Part shown: positions 10,288 through 21,334 of the stretch, piece by piece
Layout: each line of letters starts with the position of its first letter
Numbering within the stretch: the stretch's first letter is position 1
Source of the DNA: Thermosipho sp. (in: thermotogales)
Lineage (GTDB): Bacteria; Thermotogota; Thermotogae; Thermotogales; Fervidobacteriaceae
Length of the DNA: 64,000 nt
Reading direction: 5' to 3'
Assembly (NCBI GenBank): GCA_017656335.1
Contig: JACDOA010000008.1
Coordinates: 1 to 64,000, forward strand
Notes under the pieces: model-generated
Databases searched by the model: none
Told to the model about the DNA's origin: nothing
The model's input: only the letters and a program-made list of their open reading frames with translations
Program-made: the position numbers and the translations under genes

Positions 10288-10938
10288 TCACCTGCCTGAT
10301 TTATACTTTTCCCAATCTTCTAAAAATCTTTTTATTCCTACATCCGTTAGGCTATGTTTAAACATCTTTTCGAGAACACTAAAAGGCACAGTTGCAATAT
10401 CAACACCTATCATAGCAGCTTCTAAAACATGCATTGGATGCCTTATGCTTGCTGCAATTATTTCAGTTTCAATCCCATAATTTTCATATATTGTCATTAT
10501 TTCTTCTAATAATTTGATTCCATCATTTGCAATATCATCTAATCTTCCAACAAAAGGACTAACATACGTTGCTCCAGCCTTAGCAGCTAGTAATGCTTGA
10601 TTGGCACTGAAAACAAGTGTTACATTTGTTTTGATACCTTCTGATGAAAGTATTTTAACAGCTTTGATTCCATCAGGGGTCATGGGAATTTTTATAACAA
10701 CATGCTCATCAATTTTTGATAATTTCCTCGCTTCTTTCACCATACCTTCCCAATCTAAAGATATCACTTCAGCAGAAACAGGTCCCTGGACAATTTGACA
10801 AATCTCTTTAATTGTTTCTTCGAAAGGTTTTCCTTCCTTTGAAATTAATGTAGGATTTGTTGTTACACCATCTACTATTCCCCATTCAACACCTTTTTTT
10901 ATTTGCTCAATATTGGCCGTATCTAAAAATATCTTCAT
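10288..10938 (-). CDS. tal: Transaldolase, short TalC/MipB type
   Basis: 216 residues, the length of the compact transaldolase/fructose-6-phosphate aldolase subfamily. It opens [16 protein letters not shown] and [11 protein letters not shown], with the Schiff-base lysine in HVVIKIPMT near residue 84 and [11 protein letters not shown] later. It transfers dihydroxyacetone units in the non-oxidative pentose phosphate pathway. A GGAGGT ribosome site precedes the ATG. It sits between the sugar permeases and aspS. Confidence 0.9.
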   Translation of the reverse strand: MKIFLDTANIEQIKKGVEWGIVDGVTTNPTLISKEGKPFEETIKEICQIVQGPVSAEVISLDWEGMVKEARKLSKIDEHVVIKIPMTPDGIKAVKILSSEGIKTNVTLVFSANQALLAAKAGATYVSPFVGRLDDIANDGIKLLEEIMTIYENYGIETEIIAASIRHPMHVLEAAMIGVDIATVPFSVLEKMFKHSLTDVGIKRFLEDWEKYKSGR

Positions 10939-10956
10939 AACTGATACCTCCTTTTT

Positions 10957-13113
10957 TTATTTCAAACCAGTTCTTGCAATACCCCTTATAAAATATTTTT
11001 GAGTAAACAAGAACAATATGATAACTGGTAAAATGGAAAAGGTTGCAGCAGCCATTAATTGATTAAACATTGTTCCAACATCCGAACTGAAATTTTGAAG
11101 ACCAACAGGTAATGTTCTATATTTATCACTATTAGTTACTATTAAAACCCACAAGAAAGCATTCCAGCTACCAACAAATTTCAATAAAGCACCAGTTATT
11201 ATTACAGGTTTACTCAATGGCACAACAATTTGCCACAGAAATCTCCAATGAGAACATCCATCTATCTTTGCCGCATCAAATAATTCTCTTGGGATTGTCA
11301 TAAAGTGTTGACGCATCAAAAAAATCGCAAAAACACTAACAATCCATGGAACAATTAATGCATAATAAGTATCAATCCAGCCAAATTTTGAAATTGTAAT
11401 AAAATTAGGAACAAGAAGAACTTCGCCTGGAACCATCATTGTTGCTAAAAATAATCCAAAAATAAAATTCCTTCCAGGAAAAAGCATCCATGAAAATGCG
11501 TAAGCAGCCATAGATGCAATTATTACTTCAAATATAGTAGTCAAAGATGCTACTAAAACAGTATTGATATAATATCTTCCAAAAGGAGCAGAATTCCAGG
11601 CATCAACATAATTTTGGAATAAATTTGCTAGTGTTTCAGTAAAAGAAAAATTCAAATCAACTTTTTTCAGTTCATTATCGCTTAAATATATTGGACTTAC
11701 TTCATCTAATTCAACTTCAATAACTTCGCCGTTCTTAACTCTAACTGCTTTTACAAATGATGGAGCTTCTTCAATTTTCCAAGCATTTAAAGAATTATTG
11801 TATACTTTTCTTATTTGGTCCAAATAATCACTGTATACCATTAAATCAATTATAAGATTATTTATATCTTTAATATCATCAGAATAAGAACTTAATTTAG
11901 CCTTGAAAATTTTATAAGTATTACTTTCAAAAAGAATATTATCTGTATAAGCAAATAAATCATTTAAATTTCCATCTGATAAATATTTTTTATAATCAAT
12001 CTTGTTATCAATTAAAACGTTTTTTAAAGTCACAACTAAACTTTTTAAGTCAACTAATTGGGAGCTTGATATATTGTATCTTTCTTTAATATAGGTATCT
12101 ATAGATTTCGAAAAATTCTCAGGAAGATTTTCATATCCAAAATTGCCAATTACTTCATTTAGCAATTGAATATTTCGATACTTTTCCAACGAAGTTTTTA
12201 ACAACTCAAATCTTTCTTTTTTACTGATAGATCTTGCGATAATTGGAGAATCAATTGTTTTGACTTGAATTTCCTTAAAATATTTTAATGTTTCCAAATA
12301 AAAATCAATTTTAAGAACTTCGTCTTCTATAACTTTAACAACTTTACTATTGTAAACATTCAATAAAGGATTATCTCCGTCATATTTTAAATCATATTTC
12401 TTTAATAAGGTAAAAATTTCTTCAATTTCTTTATCTGTTAATAGTAAAAACTTACCTGCTTTAAATTTTGCCAATGATTCTTTAAGTTCATTAAGTTCCT
12501 TTTCTTTTGCATCTAGAAATCTACTGAATTTTTCCTTTTCAATTTCATCAGTAATTCTTCGATCTATGAAATTACGAATCAATTGGATACTTTTTAATGC
12601 ATTATCTATTTTTGAATTTAAAGAACTATTATAATTTAACCTTTGAAAATAAGGATTGGAACCACTTTTAAAATACATAAAAACACTTTCAAAAAATTTT
12701 TCTGGAGTATCTGTTGGGAAATCATTGAAATTAACCTTTTCTTGAATCCATTTATTAAATGAAATTTTATCAGCATAATCAATGAAATCAAAACCTTTTG
12801 TATTAATTACCAATGTTCCTCTATAAAATGGATCATCATCAACAACAATATTTAAAATGTTATTTTCTTCATTAGTAGAAGAAGTAAAACTCAAGGCCTC
12901 ACTTAAACTAATTCCTTTTACAGTTTTTACTGCTCCCAACTTTACATTTACCTTCACTACCCTATGTGTAAAGAAATTTTTTGAATACCATTTCGGAGGC
13001 CATTCTTGAACCTCACTAGGAAGTTTAAAAGAAGTAACTAACATCCATGCAAATGGTAGAATCATTGCAACAAACCCAAAGGAAAGCAATAAGTATATAA
13101 TAAGCTTCTTCAT
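10957..13113 (-). CDS. MalG-like sugar ABC permease with a very large extracytoplasmic insertion
   Basis: 718 residues against about 280 for typical MalG-type permeases. TM1 is near residues 4-26 (IIYLLLSFGFVAMILPFAW). The normal permease resumes at about residue 500 (NYVDAWNSAPFGRYYINTVL) and keeps the EAA loop ELFDAAKIDGCSHWRF. In between, about 450 mostly hydrophilic residues, coiled-coil-like in places, would lie outside the membrane. I chose ATG 13113: GAGGTG is six bases upstream, whereas GTG 13122 overlaps that site. It is paired with the next permease; no ATPase or binding protein is nearby. I recall that maltose permeases of Thermotoga are also enlarged. Confidence 0.88.
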   Translation of the reverse strand: MKKLIIYLLLSFGFVAMILPFAWMLVTSFKLPSEVQEWPPKWYSKNFFTHRVVKVNVKLGAVKTVKGISLSEALSFTSSTNEENNILNIVVDDDPFYRGTLVINTKGFDFIDYADKISFNKWIQEKVNFNDFPTDTPEKFFESVFMYFKSGSNPYFQRLNYNSSLNSKIDNALKSIQLIRNFIDRRITDEIEKEKFSRFLDAKEKELNELKESLAKFKAGKFLLLTDKEIEEIFTLLKKYDLKYDGDNPLLNVYNSKVVKVIEDEVLKIDFYLETLKYFKEIQVKTIDSPIIARSISKKERFELLKTSLEKYRNIQLLNEVIGNFGYENLPENFSKSIDTYIKERYNISSSQLVDLKSLVVTLKNVLIDNKIDYKKYLSDGNLNDLFAYTDNILFESNTYKIFKAKLSSYSDDIKDINNLIIDLMVYSDYLDQIRKVYNNSLNAWKIEEAPSFVKAVRVKNGEVIEVELDEVSPIYLSDNELKKVDLNFSFTETLANLFQNYVDAWNSAPFGRYYINTVLVASLTTIFEVIIASMAAYAFSWMLFPGRNFIFGLFLATMMVPGEVLLVPNFITISKFGWIDTYYALIVPWIVSVFAIFLMRQHFMTIPRELFDAAKIDGCSHWRFLWQIVVPLSKPVIITGALLKFVGSWNAFLWVLIVTNSDKYRTLPVGLQNFSSDVGTMFNQLMAAATFSILPVIILFLFTQKYFIRGIARTGLK

Positions 13114-13123
13114 TATTCTCACC

Positions 13124-14410
13124 TCACGAAGCGTATTCTACAACTTTATTTCCAACTTTAAATTGTACTAATGTAAAAACTAAAATGACAGCAAACAACA
13201 AATATGCAGCTGCACTTGCCAAACCCATTCTTTGTTGTCTGTAAAATAGATCGAAAACATAATAAACCATTGTTAAACCACTATTGTTATATGGCCCTGG
13301 AAGACCATCATATAAAACATATATCTGTGCAAAAACCTTAAAAGCACCAATTATTGAAACGATAAGAAGGAAGAAAGTAGTTGGAGACAAAAGAGGCCAG
13401 GTGATTTTTACAAATTTTTGCCAAGAATTTGCACCATCTACTTCAGCAGCTTCATAATAAAACTTATCAATATTTTGCAAGCCAGCTAAAAATATTATGG
13501 CATCATATCCTAGTTGCTTCCAAATTGAAACAATAGCAATTGTTGGAATGGTCCATTTTTCATCTTTTAACCATCTTATTTGCGAAACGTTAAACCAAGA
13601 AAGAATATAATTTAACAAACCATATTCATCATTAAAAATCCATTTCCAAACAAGTGAAACTGCAACAACTGATGTTACAAAGGGAATAAAATATGCGGTT
13701 CTGAAAAATATTTTGAACCTAATATTTGAGTTCAGTAAAACAGCTATTCCTAGGGACAGAATTAAAGTAATAGGAACAGTAAGAAAAACATAATAAAAAG
13801 TATTTGAAAGAGCTTTAAAAAACAAATTTTTATCTTTGGCGTCAACAAAAAAAGCAAAGAAGCTTTTATCTCCAGCCATACCTGTTTCAATTAATACATA
13901 AATTACTAAGATCATTGCCAAATTAATCCAGATATGGGATTTAAAGTATTTCATTTGATCTCTTAAAAAGAAATTATATATTAAAATTCCCCATATAATG
14001 GCTGTTGCTAAAAAAGAAGTAAAGTTATTTAAAAAGTTAAAAAAGAGAAAATATAAAACAATAACTGCTAAATTAATAAAAATGATCTTATTTTTGCTTT
14101 TGATAAAACTTATAAACGAGTATATTGTTATAACAATTAAAATTGTTATAGCAATATATCCCAAAGAATATATCAAGCTACTTAAAAATGTATATTTTGG
14201 AGGATAATTGAATTCAAAAATCTGTTTATAGTTATCCAATCCATTGAAATATGGTGTTTTCATGTTCCTAAAATCCCATTTAAAAAAACTTAAAACAAAA
14301 GAAAAACCAACAGGCCAGAAAACAAAAATACCTAATACTATAAATGAAGGTAATAAAAACAAATAAGCTAAAAGGGATTCTTTAAATCGCTTTCTTTTAG
14401 ATGCAATCAT
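13124..14410 (-). CDS. MalF-like sugar ABC permease with extra membrane segments
   Basis: 428 residues against about 295 for the usual MalF/UgpA type. TM1 (LLAYLFLLPSFIVLGIFVFW) is followed by an inserted region around residues 75-188 with four or five additional hydrophobic segments. The standard permease continues at ALSNTFYYVFLTVPITLILS and has the EAA loop YYEAAEVDGANSWQKF. It ends just before the MalG-like gene, and both insertions fall after TM1. Likely imports a sugar or oligosaccharide, with ATPase and binding protein encoded elsewhere. Confidence 0.88.
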   Translation of the reverse strand: MIASKRKRFKESLLAYLFLLPSFIVLGIFVFWPVGFSFVLSFFKWDFRNMKTPYFNGLDNYKQIFEFNYPPKYTFLSSLIYSLGYIAITILIVITIYSFISFIKSKNKIIFINLAVIVLYFLFFNFLNNFTSFLATAIIWGILIYNFFLRDQMKYFKSHIWINLAMILVIYVLIETGMAGDKSFFAFFVDAKDKNLFFKALSNTFYYVFLTVPITLILSLGIAVLLNSNIRFKIFFRTAYFIPFVTSVVAVSLVWKWIFNDEYGLLNYILSWFNVSQIRWLKDEKWTIPTIAIVSIWKQLGYDAIIFLAGLQNIDKFYYEAAEVDGANSWQKFVKITWPLLSPTTFFLLIVSIIGAFKVFAQIYVLYDGLPGPYNNSGLTMVYYVFDLFYRQQRMGLASAAAYLLFAVILVFTLVQFKVGNKVVEYAS

Positions 14411-14425
14411 ACTTACACCCCTTTA

Positions 14426-15805
14426 TCAAAGAATGTATGAACTAAGATCTTCATCTTCGATGATTCCTTTAAGTCTATCTCTAACAAATTCAGAATTTAC
14501 AACTATTTTATTTTTAACTTCTGGTGCCTTAAACATAACATCCTCAAGAACTTTTTCAAGAACTGTGTACAAACGCCTAGCACCTATATTTTCCAGCTTT
14601 TGATTAAGATTATGAGCAATTAGAGCAATCTCTTCTATGCCATCTTCTGTAAATTCAAGTTCAACACCTTCAGTGTACAATAAAGCTTGATATTGTTTAG
14701 TTAAAGCATTTTCAGGTTCTTTTAATATTCTTACAAAATCATTTTTAGTCAAAGGCTCAAGTTCCACTCTAATTGGAAATCTTCCCTGAAGCTCAGGAAT
14801 TAAATCAGTTGGCTTAGCAACATGAAATGCACCTGCAGCTATAAAAAGAATAAAATCTGTTTTAACAGGACCATATTTTGTTGTGATAGTTGTTCCTTCT
14901 ACTATAGGAAGCAAATCTCTTTGAACACCTTGTCTTGAAACATCTGGACCACTTCCTGAAGACTTTCCTGTGATTTTATCCATTTCATCAATAAAAATTA
15001 TTCCTCTATTTTGTGCTAGAGACAATGCCTCTTGAACAACTTCATCCATATCTACTAGCTTTTCTTCTTCAATAGGAAGCAAAATCTTCTTTGCTTCTGA
15101 AATTTTCATCCTTCTTCTCTTTTTTTGTTTTGGCAATAAATTTCCTAACATATTTGATAAATCCATTCCCATATCTTCCATTTCTGGTAAACCAACAAAT
15201 CCAATAGGGGAACCAGAAGATTCTATTTCTATTTCAATTTCTTCATTATCAAGCTCTCCAGATCTTAATTTCTGCCTTAATTGTTCTCTTTTTTCTGTTA
15301 ATTGCCTGTTTTCTTCATGTTCTTGAGGTTTCTCCTGTATCCCAAAAATATTTGCAAAGGGAATTTGCTGTTGTCTCCTCTTTGAGGGAATTATGGCTTC
15401 CAAAATTCTATTTTCAACATTTAATTTTGCCTTTTCTTCAACTTCTCTCATTTTTCGTTGCTTAACCATATTTACAGCAATTTCAACCAACTCTCTAATC
15501 ATTGAATCTACATTTTTTCCAACATATCCTACCTCTGTAAAACGAGTAGCTTCAACTTTTAAAAATGGTGAAGCCGAAAGTTGAGCCAATCTTCTTGCGA
15601 TTTCTGTTTTTCCAACACCTGTAGGCCCTATCATTAATATATTTTTAGGTGTTATTTCCCTTCTCCAATTTTCGGGAAGTTTTTGTCTTCTGATTCGGTT
15701 TCTAACTGCCACTGCTACTGCCTTTTTTGCTTCCATTTGACCTACAATATATTTATTAAGCTCTTCAACAATCTCACGAGGTGTTAATTTATCAAAATTA
15801 TTCAT
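14426..15805 (-). CDS. hslU: HslU (ClpY) AAA+ unfoldase
   Basis: About 459 residues from ATG 15805, which has a GGGAGGT site upstream; the ORF extends six codons further to 15823, but those codons contain the ribosome site. The domains are N-terminal [17 protein letters not shown], Walker A GPTGVGKT, an intermediate I-domain (about 110-240), Walker [12 protein letters not shown], and a C-terminal tail ending DLSSYIL. It unfolds proteins for the HslV protease. No hslV is present next to it or anywhere in this window. Confidence 0.95.
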   Translation of the reverse strand: MNNFDKLTPREIVEELNKYIVGQMEAKKAVAVAVRNRIRRQKLPENWRREITPKNILMIGPTGVGKTEIARRLAQLSASPFLKVEATRFTEVGYVGKNVDSMIRELVEIAVNMVKQRKMREVEEKAKLNVENRILEAIIPSKRRQQQIPFANIFGIQEKPQEHEENRQLTEKREQLRQKLRSGELDNEEIEIEIESSGSPIGFVGLPEMEDMGMDLSNMLGNLLPKQKKRRRMKISEAKKILLPIEEEKLVDMDEVVQEALSLAQNRGIIFIDEMDKITGKSSGSGPDVSRQGVQRDLLPIVEGTTITTKYGPVKTDFILFIAAGAFHVAKPTDLIPELQGRFPIRVELEPLTKNDFVRILKEPENALTKQYQALLYTEGVELEFTEDGIEEIALIAHNLNQKLENIGARRLYTVLEKVLEDVMFKAPEVKNKIVVNSEFVRDRLKGIIEDEDLSSYIL

Positions 15806-15832
15806 TTTTATACCTCCCATCACCTTATTATT

Positions 15833-17059
15833 TTACCAGTTTTTAGGTATCCACTCATCAGTAGAAGGTGATACATAGAAAAGAGACCATTTTCCACTGA
15901 TTAAATTTTCATAAACTTTTTGCACTTCTTCTTTACTAACATTTTTAATTCTTTGAATTAATTCCAATGGCATCATTGGTTTAATATCATTTGTAAGATA
16001 ATCAATAATCATATTTGTTAATGTTGCAGTGCTCTCAGTTGATAATTCAAGTTTTCCTATTAATCTTTTAATACCATAATCATACAAATCGTCAGTTAAT
16101 TTAAAATCTGATAGAACTTCAAACAATTTTGAATGAAAAACCTCTACTTTTTCTTCAGATGTAGCCGCATACAAAGTAAACAATCCCCAATCCTTATGAA
16201 ACATATTCATTGTATAAATATCATAAACCAAACCTAATTTTTCACGAATCTCATTAAACAGATACGAACTCATGCCACTACTCAACAGTGTATTCAATAC
16301 CATAGCTGAAAATCTTTCTTCACTTTGTAATGAAAAACCTGGTTTTACATATAATAAATGAGTCTGTTGATTATTTTTTAAAACTTTACCTTTTATTACT
16401 CCCGTTTTTACTTTTGATTTATGCTTTGTTGTTTTAAATCCTCCGAAAAACCTCAATTCATTTCTAATTAAATTTAAATTCTTCTCATCTAAATAACCAA
16501 CAATAATTACTTTGATATTCAAAGGTGTATAAAATTCATCGTGAAATTTTTGAATTTGTTCTAGTGATATACTTTTTATCGTTTCTTCTCTGCCTATAAC
16601 AGGTTTTGAATGCGGACCATCTAACGAATTAGTGTACATAAGATCAAATACATTACTAACAGGATCTTCAAGATGAGATAAATACTCATGAAAAATTATT
16701 TCTCTTTCTAACTCTAAATCTTCCTTTCTAAATAGCGGTTCAAAAACTATGCTTTTTAAAACATCAAATGTTTGAAAAGCATGGAAGGACGGCACTTTAG
16801 CATAATAAACAGTGTTCTCTTTATCAGTCCATGCGTTTAAAAGTCCTCCCACAGATTCGATCTTCAACTTAAGTTCTTTCATAGCGTATTTTTGAGTTCC
16901 TCTAAAAGAAAGATGTTCAATAAAATGGGATATACCAGATATTTTCTCTGATTCATATACCGAGCCAACACCTACATTGAAAGCAATTGTTACTGATCTG
17001 ATACTTTCAATAGGGTAAAAATACAATTCTATTCCTTCATCAAATTTATAACATTTCAT
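15833..17059 (-). CDS. M16-family zinc peptidase (processing-peptidase-like)
   Basis: 408 residues. The inverted zinc motif HxxEH is seen in SHFIEHLSFRGT near residues 44-55, and the third ligand region is LEREIIFHEYLSH near 120. The later half contains the inactive partner domain typical of single-chain M16B enzymes. It follows pnp by 20 bases, an arrangement also seen for the YmxG-type peptidase of Bacillus. Substrate unknown. Confidence 0.88.
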   Translation of the reverse strand: MKCYKFDEGIELYFYPIESIRSVTIAFNVGVGSVYESEKISGISHFIEHLSFRGTQKYAMKELKLKIESVGGLLNAWTDKENTVYYAKVPSFHAFQTFDVLKSIVFEPLFRKEDLELEREIIFHEYLSHLEDPVSNVFDLMYTNSLDGPHSKPVIGREETIKSISLEQIQKFHDEFYTPLNIKVIIVGYLDEKNLNLIRNELRFFGGFKTTKHKSKVKTGVIKGKVLKNNQQTHLLYVKPGFSLQSEERFSAMVLNTLLSSGMSSYLFNEIREKLGLVYDIYTMNMFHKDWGLFTLYAATSEEKVEVFHSKLFEVLSDFKLTDDLYDYGIKRLIGKLELSTESTATLTNMIIDYLTNDIKPMMPLELIQRIKNVSKEEVQKVYENLISGKWSLFYVSPSTDEWIPKNW

Positions 17060-17079
17060 AAAAATTTCTCTCCTTAATA

Positions 17080-19185
17080 TTATTCTTCATCAGATTTTTT
17101 CAATTGAATTCTTCCATTATTATCAATATTTATTACAACCACCTTAATATTATCACCTATTTTATACTTTTTAGTAAATAATTTCGAGTCACTACCTAAC
17201 TTACTTACATGGGCAAGACCAACTTTTCCTGGTAAAATCTCTACAAACAAACCATAAGGTTCAATCCGAATGATTTTACCATCATATGATTCTCCCACCT
17301 CAATATCTTTAGTAATATTTTTTATGTGTTCAACTGCTTTATTAACTTTATCTTGATCTTTTCCGTATACTGAAACTATACCTGTTGTATCGTCAATTGA
17401 AATTTCAACATCATAATCTTTTATAATTGACTTAATTACTTTACCACCTGGACCAATTAATTCACCAACTTTTAAAGGATCTATTTGAACATTTACAATC
17501 AATGGAGCATATGGGGATACATTTTCTCTTGGTTTTTCAATTGTTTCAAACATAATATCAAGAATTTTCATCCTTGCAACTCTTGCTTGCTCTAATGCTT
17601 TCTTTAAAAGTTCCTCACCTACGCCAGCAACTTTACAATCCATTTGAAAAGCAGTTATACCTTTTCTAGTACCAGCTACTTTGAAATCCATATCTCCCCA
17701 ATGATCTTCCAAACCTTGAATATCTGTAAGAATTACTGCTTTATCATTTTCAATTATAAGTCCCATAGCAACACCTGCCACATGAGTTTTTATGGGAACT
17801 CCTGCATCCATTAAAGCCAGAGAACCTGAACAAACTGTAGCCATGGATGAAGAACCATTTGATTCTAATATCTCGGATACAACCCTTACAACATATGGAA
17901 ATTCATCCTCAGATGGTGCAACAGCTTTTAAAGCCCTTTCTGCTAAATGACCATGCCCTATTTCTCTTCTTCCTGGTCCCCTTAAAGGTTTTACTTCTCC
18001 AACTGAAAATGGTGGAAAATTGTAGTGTAAAATAAACTTTTTGGTACCTTCTTCGGTTAATGTATCTACAATTTGTTCTTCCATTGGCGCACCTAAAGTT
18101 ACAATACCCAAACTCTGGGTCTCTCCTCTTGTAAACAAAGCAGAACCATGGGTTCTTGGCAATAAACCTATTTCACAACTAATTGGTCTTATTTCATCTG
18201 GCCTTCTACCATCTGCTCTAATTCCTTCGTTTATTATAATGTTTCTCATAAGGTCTTTAGATTTTTCATCGAAATATTCTTTTAAAAGATTTTCTTGAAT
18301 TTTTAATTCTTCATCGTCAATTTCAAAATCTGCATTTTCAAATATTTTCTCCAAGATTTCATCTCTATATTCCTTCAATTTTGCGGATCTTTCAAGTTTT
18401 TCTTTTATTAACAATCTATTTCGAAGTTCTTCTTCATTTATTAGTTCTACAAACCTTTTAAGTAAAATTTCATTTGGTATAGGTTCTTCAATTTTCATTT
18501 TTTCAATTTTAAACTCCTTTAATATTTCTTCTTCAAAACTAATAATTTCCTTTATTGCTTCATGTGCAACCATTAATGCATTAACCATTTCTTCTTCACT
18601 GATTTCTTTTGCTTCTCCTTCAACCATCGTTATTGCATCTTTACTCCCTGCTACAACAATGTCTAACTTACTTTTTTCAAGTTGTTCTTCTGTTGGAAAA
18701 ACAACAAATTCGCCATCTACATATCCCAGCCTTACTCCAGCCACAATACCTTCAAAAGGAATTTTAGAAATATTAAGAGCTAAAGAAGCAGCCGTAATTC
18801 CAGCAACATCTGCTGGGGAATCATTATCTACAGATAAAACAGTTACTATTAATTGGACGTCATTTCTCAAATATTTTGGAAATAATGGTCTTATAGGTCG
18901 GTCAATTAATCTTGAAGAAAGAATTCCAGATTCTGTGGGCCTTCCTTCCCTTTTAATAAATCCACCTGGTATCTTACCAGCAGCATAAAATTTTTCCTGA
19001 TACTCAACAGTTAATGGAACAAAATCAATTCCTTCAACAACTCTGTCAGATATATTTGCTGTTGCAAGAACCACACTATCCCCAAATTTCAACCATATAG
19101 ATCCTGCTGATTGTTTCGCAACTTTTCCATATTGAACTGCCCATTCTCTACCAAAAATTTCTTTTTTCCATTCTTTAACATTCAT
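17080..19185 (-). CDS. pnp: Polyribonucleotide nucleotidyltransferase (PNPase)
   Basis: 701 residues, the expected length. Two RNase PH domains (about 10-210 and 325-540) flank an all-helical linker; the second holds [13 protein letters not shown] and [14 protein letters not shown] domain (about 555-615, [18 protein letters not shown]) and an S1 domain (about 620-695) follow. It degrades RNA 3' to 5' with phosphate and contributes to mRNA turnover. A GGAGGTG ribosome site precedes the ATG. Confidence 0.96.
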   Translation of the reverse strand: MNVKEWKKEIFGREWAVQYGKVAKQSAGSIWLKFGDSVVLATANISDRVVEGIDFVPLTVEYQEKFYAAGKIPGGFIKREGRPTESGILSSRLIDRPIRPLFPKYLRNDVQLIVTVLSVDNDSPADVAGITAASLALNISKIPFEGIVAGVRLGYVDGEFVVFPTEEQLEKSKLDIVVAGSKDAITMVEGEAKEISEEEMVNALMVAHEAIKEIISFEEEILKEFKIEKMKIEEPIPNEILLKRFVELINEEELRNRLLIKEKLERSAKLKEYRDEILEKIFENADFEIDDEELKIQENLLKEYFDEKSKDLMRNIIINEGIRADGRRPDEIRPISCEIGLLPRTHGSALFTRGETQSLGIVTLGAPMEEQIVDTLTEEGTKKFILHYNFPPFSVGEVKPLRGPGRREIGHGHLAERALKAVAPSEDEFPYVVRVVSEILESNGSSSMATVCSGSLALMDAGVPIKTHVAGVAMGLIIENDKAVILTDIQGLEDHWGDMDFKVAGTRKGITAFQMDCKVAGVGEELLKKALEQARVARMKILDIMFETIEKPRENVSPYAPLIVNVQIDPLKVGELIGPGGKVIKSIIKDYDVEISIDDTTGIVSVYGKDQDKVNKAVEHIKNITKDIEVGESYDGKIIRIEPYGLFVEILPGKVGLAHVSKLGSDSKLFTKKYKIGDNIKVVVINIDNNGRIQLKKSDEE

Positions 19186-19206
19186 ATTGACACCTCCAAA
19201 ATTCTT

Positions 19207-21321
19207 CTATATTTTCATTTTTATTTCTTTTATATGATGCTTTGTATAAATTTTAAAATTCCACAATTTTTTGGTATGTAAATAGTTTTCTCTAATTTTC
19301 TTTACCTCTATTTTATTTTTTTCATAAACAATTTTGTATAAATTATACATTCCCTTTTTATAATTATTACTTATACCATCATCTTCGTAATAATAACCAA
19401 TTGCCTTATCATTATAAGCGCTAACAATTGCAGTAATATCACTTTCTTTTTCATCTACATAACTCATAACTTTCTGAGTAGGCATTATACTTCCATCTAC
19501 TAAAAAATGAGGTATTTCTTCTAAAGGAGCTTCAACTTCATGCCAACCTTTGCTTAAAAAAACTTTTTTGTTTAAATCTAAAGCTCTTTTTGGTAAATAA
19601 ACCACCCGTTTGTTTAGGCCTGGTTTATACACTGGACAAACAATAATATTTCTTCCTAACATAAATTGATCATCAACTAAAAAAGTTCGTTCATCAGATT
19701 CAAAATTAAAAAACAATGGAGATAATAGTGGAAAGTCTTTCATTACGCCTATCATGTACTCGGTATATATATAAGGTATCAATCTATATCTATATTCAAT
19801 TATTTTACGCATCAACTCTTCGTATTTTTTCCCAAAAGACCATGGTTCCTGATTTTTTGTTCCTAATGCTGAATGATTTCTGAACATTGGAATAAAACTT
19901 CCAAATTGCATAAATCTAACTAATAACTCAGCTGTAGCATTCCCATTAAATCCACCAACATCACAACCATTGTAAAAAACTCCAACCAAACTCAAAGACA
20001 TTAATCTATTCATTTCTAAGCTTATATGTTCCCACCAACTGTGATTATCACCTGTCCAAACTCCTCCATATCTTTGAACACCGGAATATGCTGATCGTGT
20101 GATCAACATCCTTCTTTCATTTTTTTCAAATCCATCGTACGCCGATCTTATCATATTAAAACCATAAGTATTCTTAACTTTGTAATGAATCGTGCCGTCT
20201 AAATGAACTATATCATTTCCTCTATCGCGTTTTCCAATTTCCCCTATTGTTCCAGATTTAATAGCTAAATCAATACCATCTTCTAACTTGATATTATTAA
20301 CTAAATCTTTTATTTCTTTTATATCTTTTTCAGTTGCAAAAATTGATATTTCATTCATATCATTCCAAAAGCCATCAATCCCTTCTGAATGCAAATCTTT
20401 TATCTTTTTACTCCACCATTTTCTAACCTTTCTAGCTCTAAAATCTGGAAATCTAACCCTACCGGGCCAAACAGCACCTTCAAAATCTTCTCCGTTAGGT
20501 TCTTTTAAAAAATATCTATTTTTGCCTTCTTCAAAGACTTTGTAATTTTTTTCAACTTTTATCCCTGGATCAATGATAGCAGAAATCTTAAAACCTTTAT
20601 CATGCAATTTTTGTATCATTTTTTTATGATTTTTAAAATTCTTCTTATCCCAAGTAAAAACTTTATAGCTATCCATATAATCAATATCTAAATATATTAC
20701 ATCACATGGTATCTTTTTCTTTCTAAAACTATTGGCTACTTCCAAAACTTGTTTTTCAGTAAAATAACTCCACCTACTTTGTTGATAACCAAATGCCCAC
20801 TTAGGAAAAGCGGTATTTTTACCAGTTAAATAAAGATACTGTTTCAATATATCTTTTATTGTTTTTCCTATAATTATATATTGTATAAAACCTGTTCCTT
20901 TAATTTTAAATACTACTTCTTGTTTTCCTTCACTATCTAAATCTATTTCAAGAAAACCTGGGTAATCTGTAAAAACACCATATTTAAAATTTTTAGCAAT
21001 AAAAATATAAAAAGGAAAACTTTTATACAAAGGATCTGCATCTGGATGGTGAGTGTAATTATCGGTATTCCAGAAAACGTACTTTTTACCCCATCTATTA
21101 AAACTACCTACTTTATCACCAAACCCAAATGCCATTCCTTTTTCTAAAACTTTTCTTTTTACAACTAGTTCCTCGGAATTGTTTGTTATTTCTACATCTT
21201 CAAAAATTCCATCTATTTTGTAAAATTCATCATTAAAAGGTTTCAAAACTGCAACTTTTCTTTTATTTATCACTGATTCACTATCTACATCAGGTGTTCC
21301 ATATACAAGTTGATAAATCAA
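19207..21321 (-). CDS. Glycoside hydrolase family 31 alpha-glucosidase
   Basis: 704 residues. The catalytic nucleophile is Asp 321 in WNDMNE and the acid/base is Asp 425 in VWTGDNHSWWEH, both GH31 hallmarks. LDIDYMDSYKVFTWD and IDPGIK are also typical. No signal peptide, so it probably acts in the cytoplasm on imported maltooligosaccharides or alpha-xylosides. TTG start with GGAGGG six bases upstream. It sits between pnp and panC, not beside the sugar permeases 6 kb further along the array. Confidence 0.9.
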   Translation of the reverse strand: MIYQLVYGTPDVDSESVINKRKVAVLKPFNDEFYKIDGIFEDVEITNNSEELVVKRKVLEKGMAFGFGDKVGSFNRWGKKYVFWNTDNYTHHPDADPLYKSFPFYIFIAKNFKYGVFTDYPGFLEIDLDSEGKQEVVFKIKGTGFIQYIIIGKTIKDILKQYLYLTGKNTAFPKWAFGYQQSRWSYFTEKQVLEVANSFRKKKIPCDVIYLDIDYMDSYKVFTWDKKNFKNHKKMIQKLHDKGFKISAIIDPGIKVEKNYKVFEEGKNRYFLKEPNGEDFEGAVWPGRVRFPDFRARKVRKWWSKKIKDLHSEGIDGFWNDMNEISIFATEKDIKEIKDLVNNIKLEDGIDLAIKSGTIGEIGKRDRGNDIVHLDGTIHYKVKNTYGFNMIRSAYDGFEKNERRMLITRSAYSGVQRYGGVWTGDNHSWWEHISLEMNRLMSLSLVGVFYNGCDVGGFNGNATAELLVRFMQFGSFIPMFRNHSALGTKNQEPWSFGKKYEELMRKIIEYRYRLIPYIYTEYMIGVMKDFPLLSPLFFNFESDERTFLVDDQFMLGRNIIVCPVYKPGLNKRVVYLPKRALDLNKKVFLSKGWHEVEAPLEEIPHFLVDGSIMPTQKVMSYVDEKESDITAIVSAYNDKAIGYYYEDDGISNNYKKGMYNLYKIVYEKNKIEVKKIRENYLHTKKLWNFKIYTKHHIKEIKMKI

Positions 21322-21334
21322 TTATATCCCTCCG

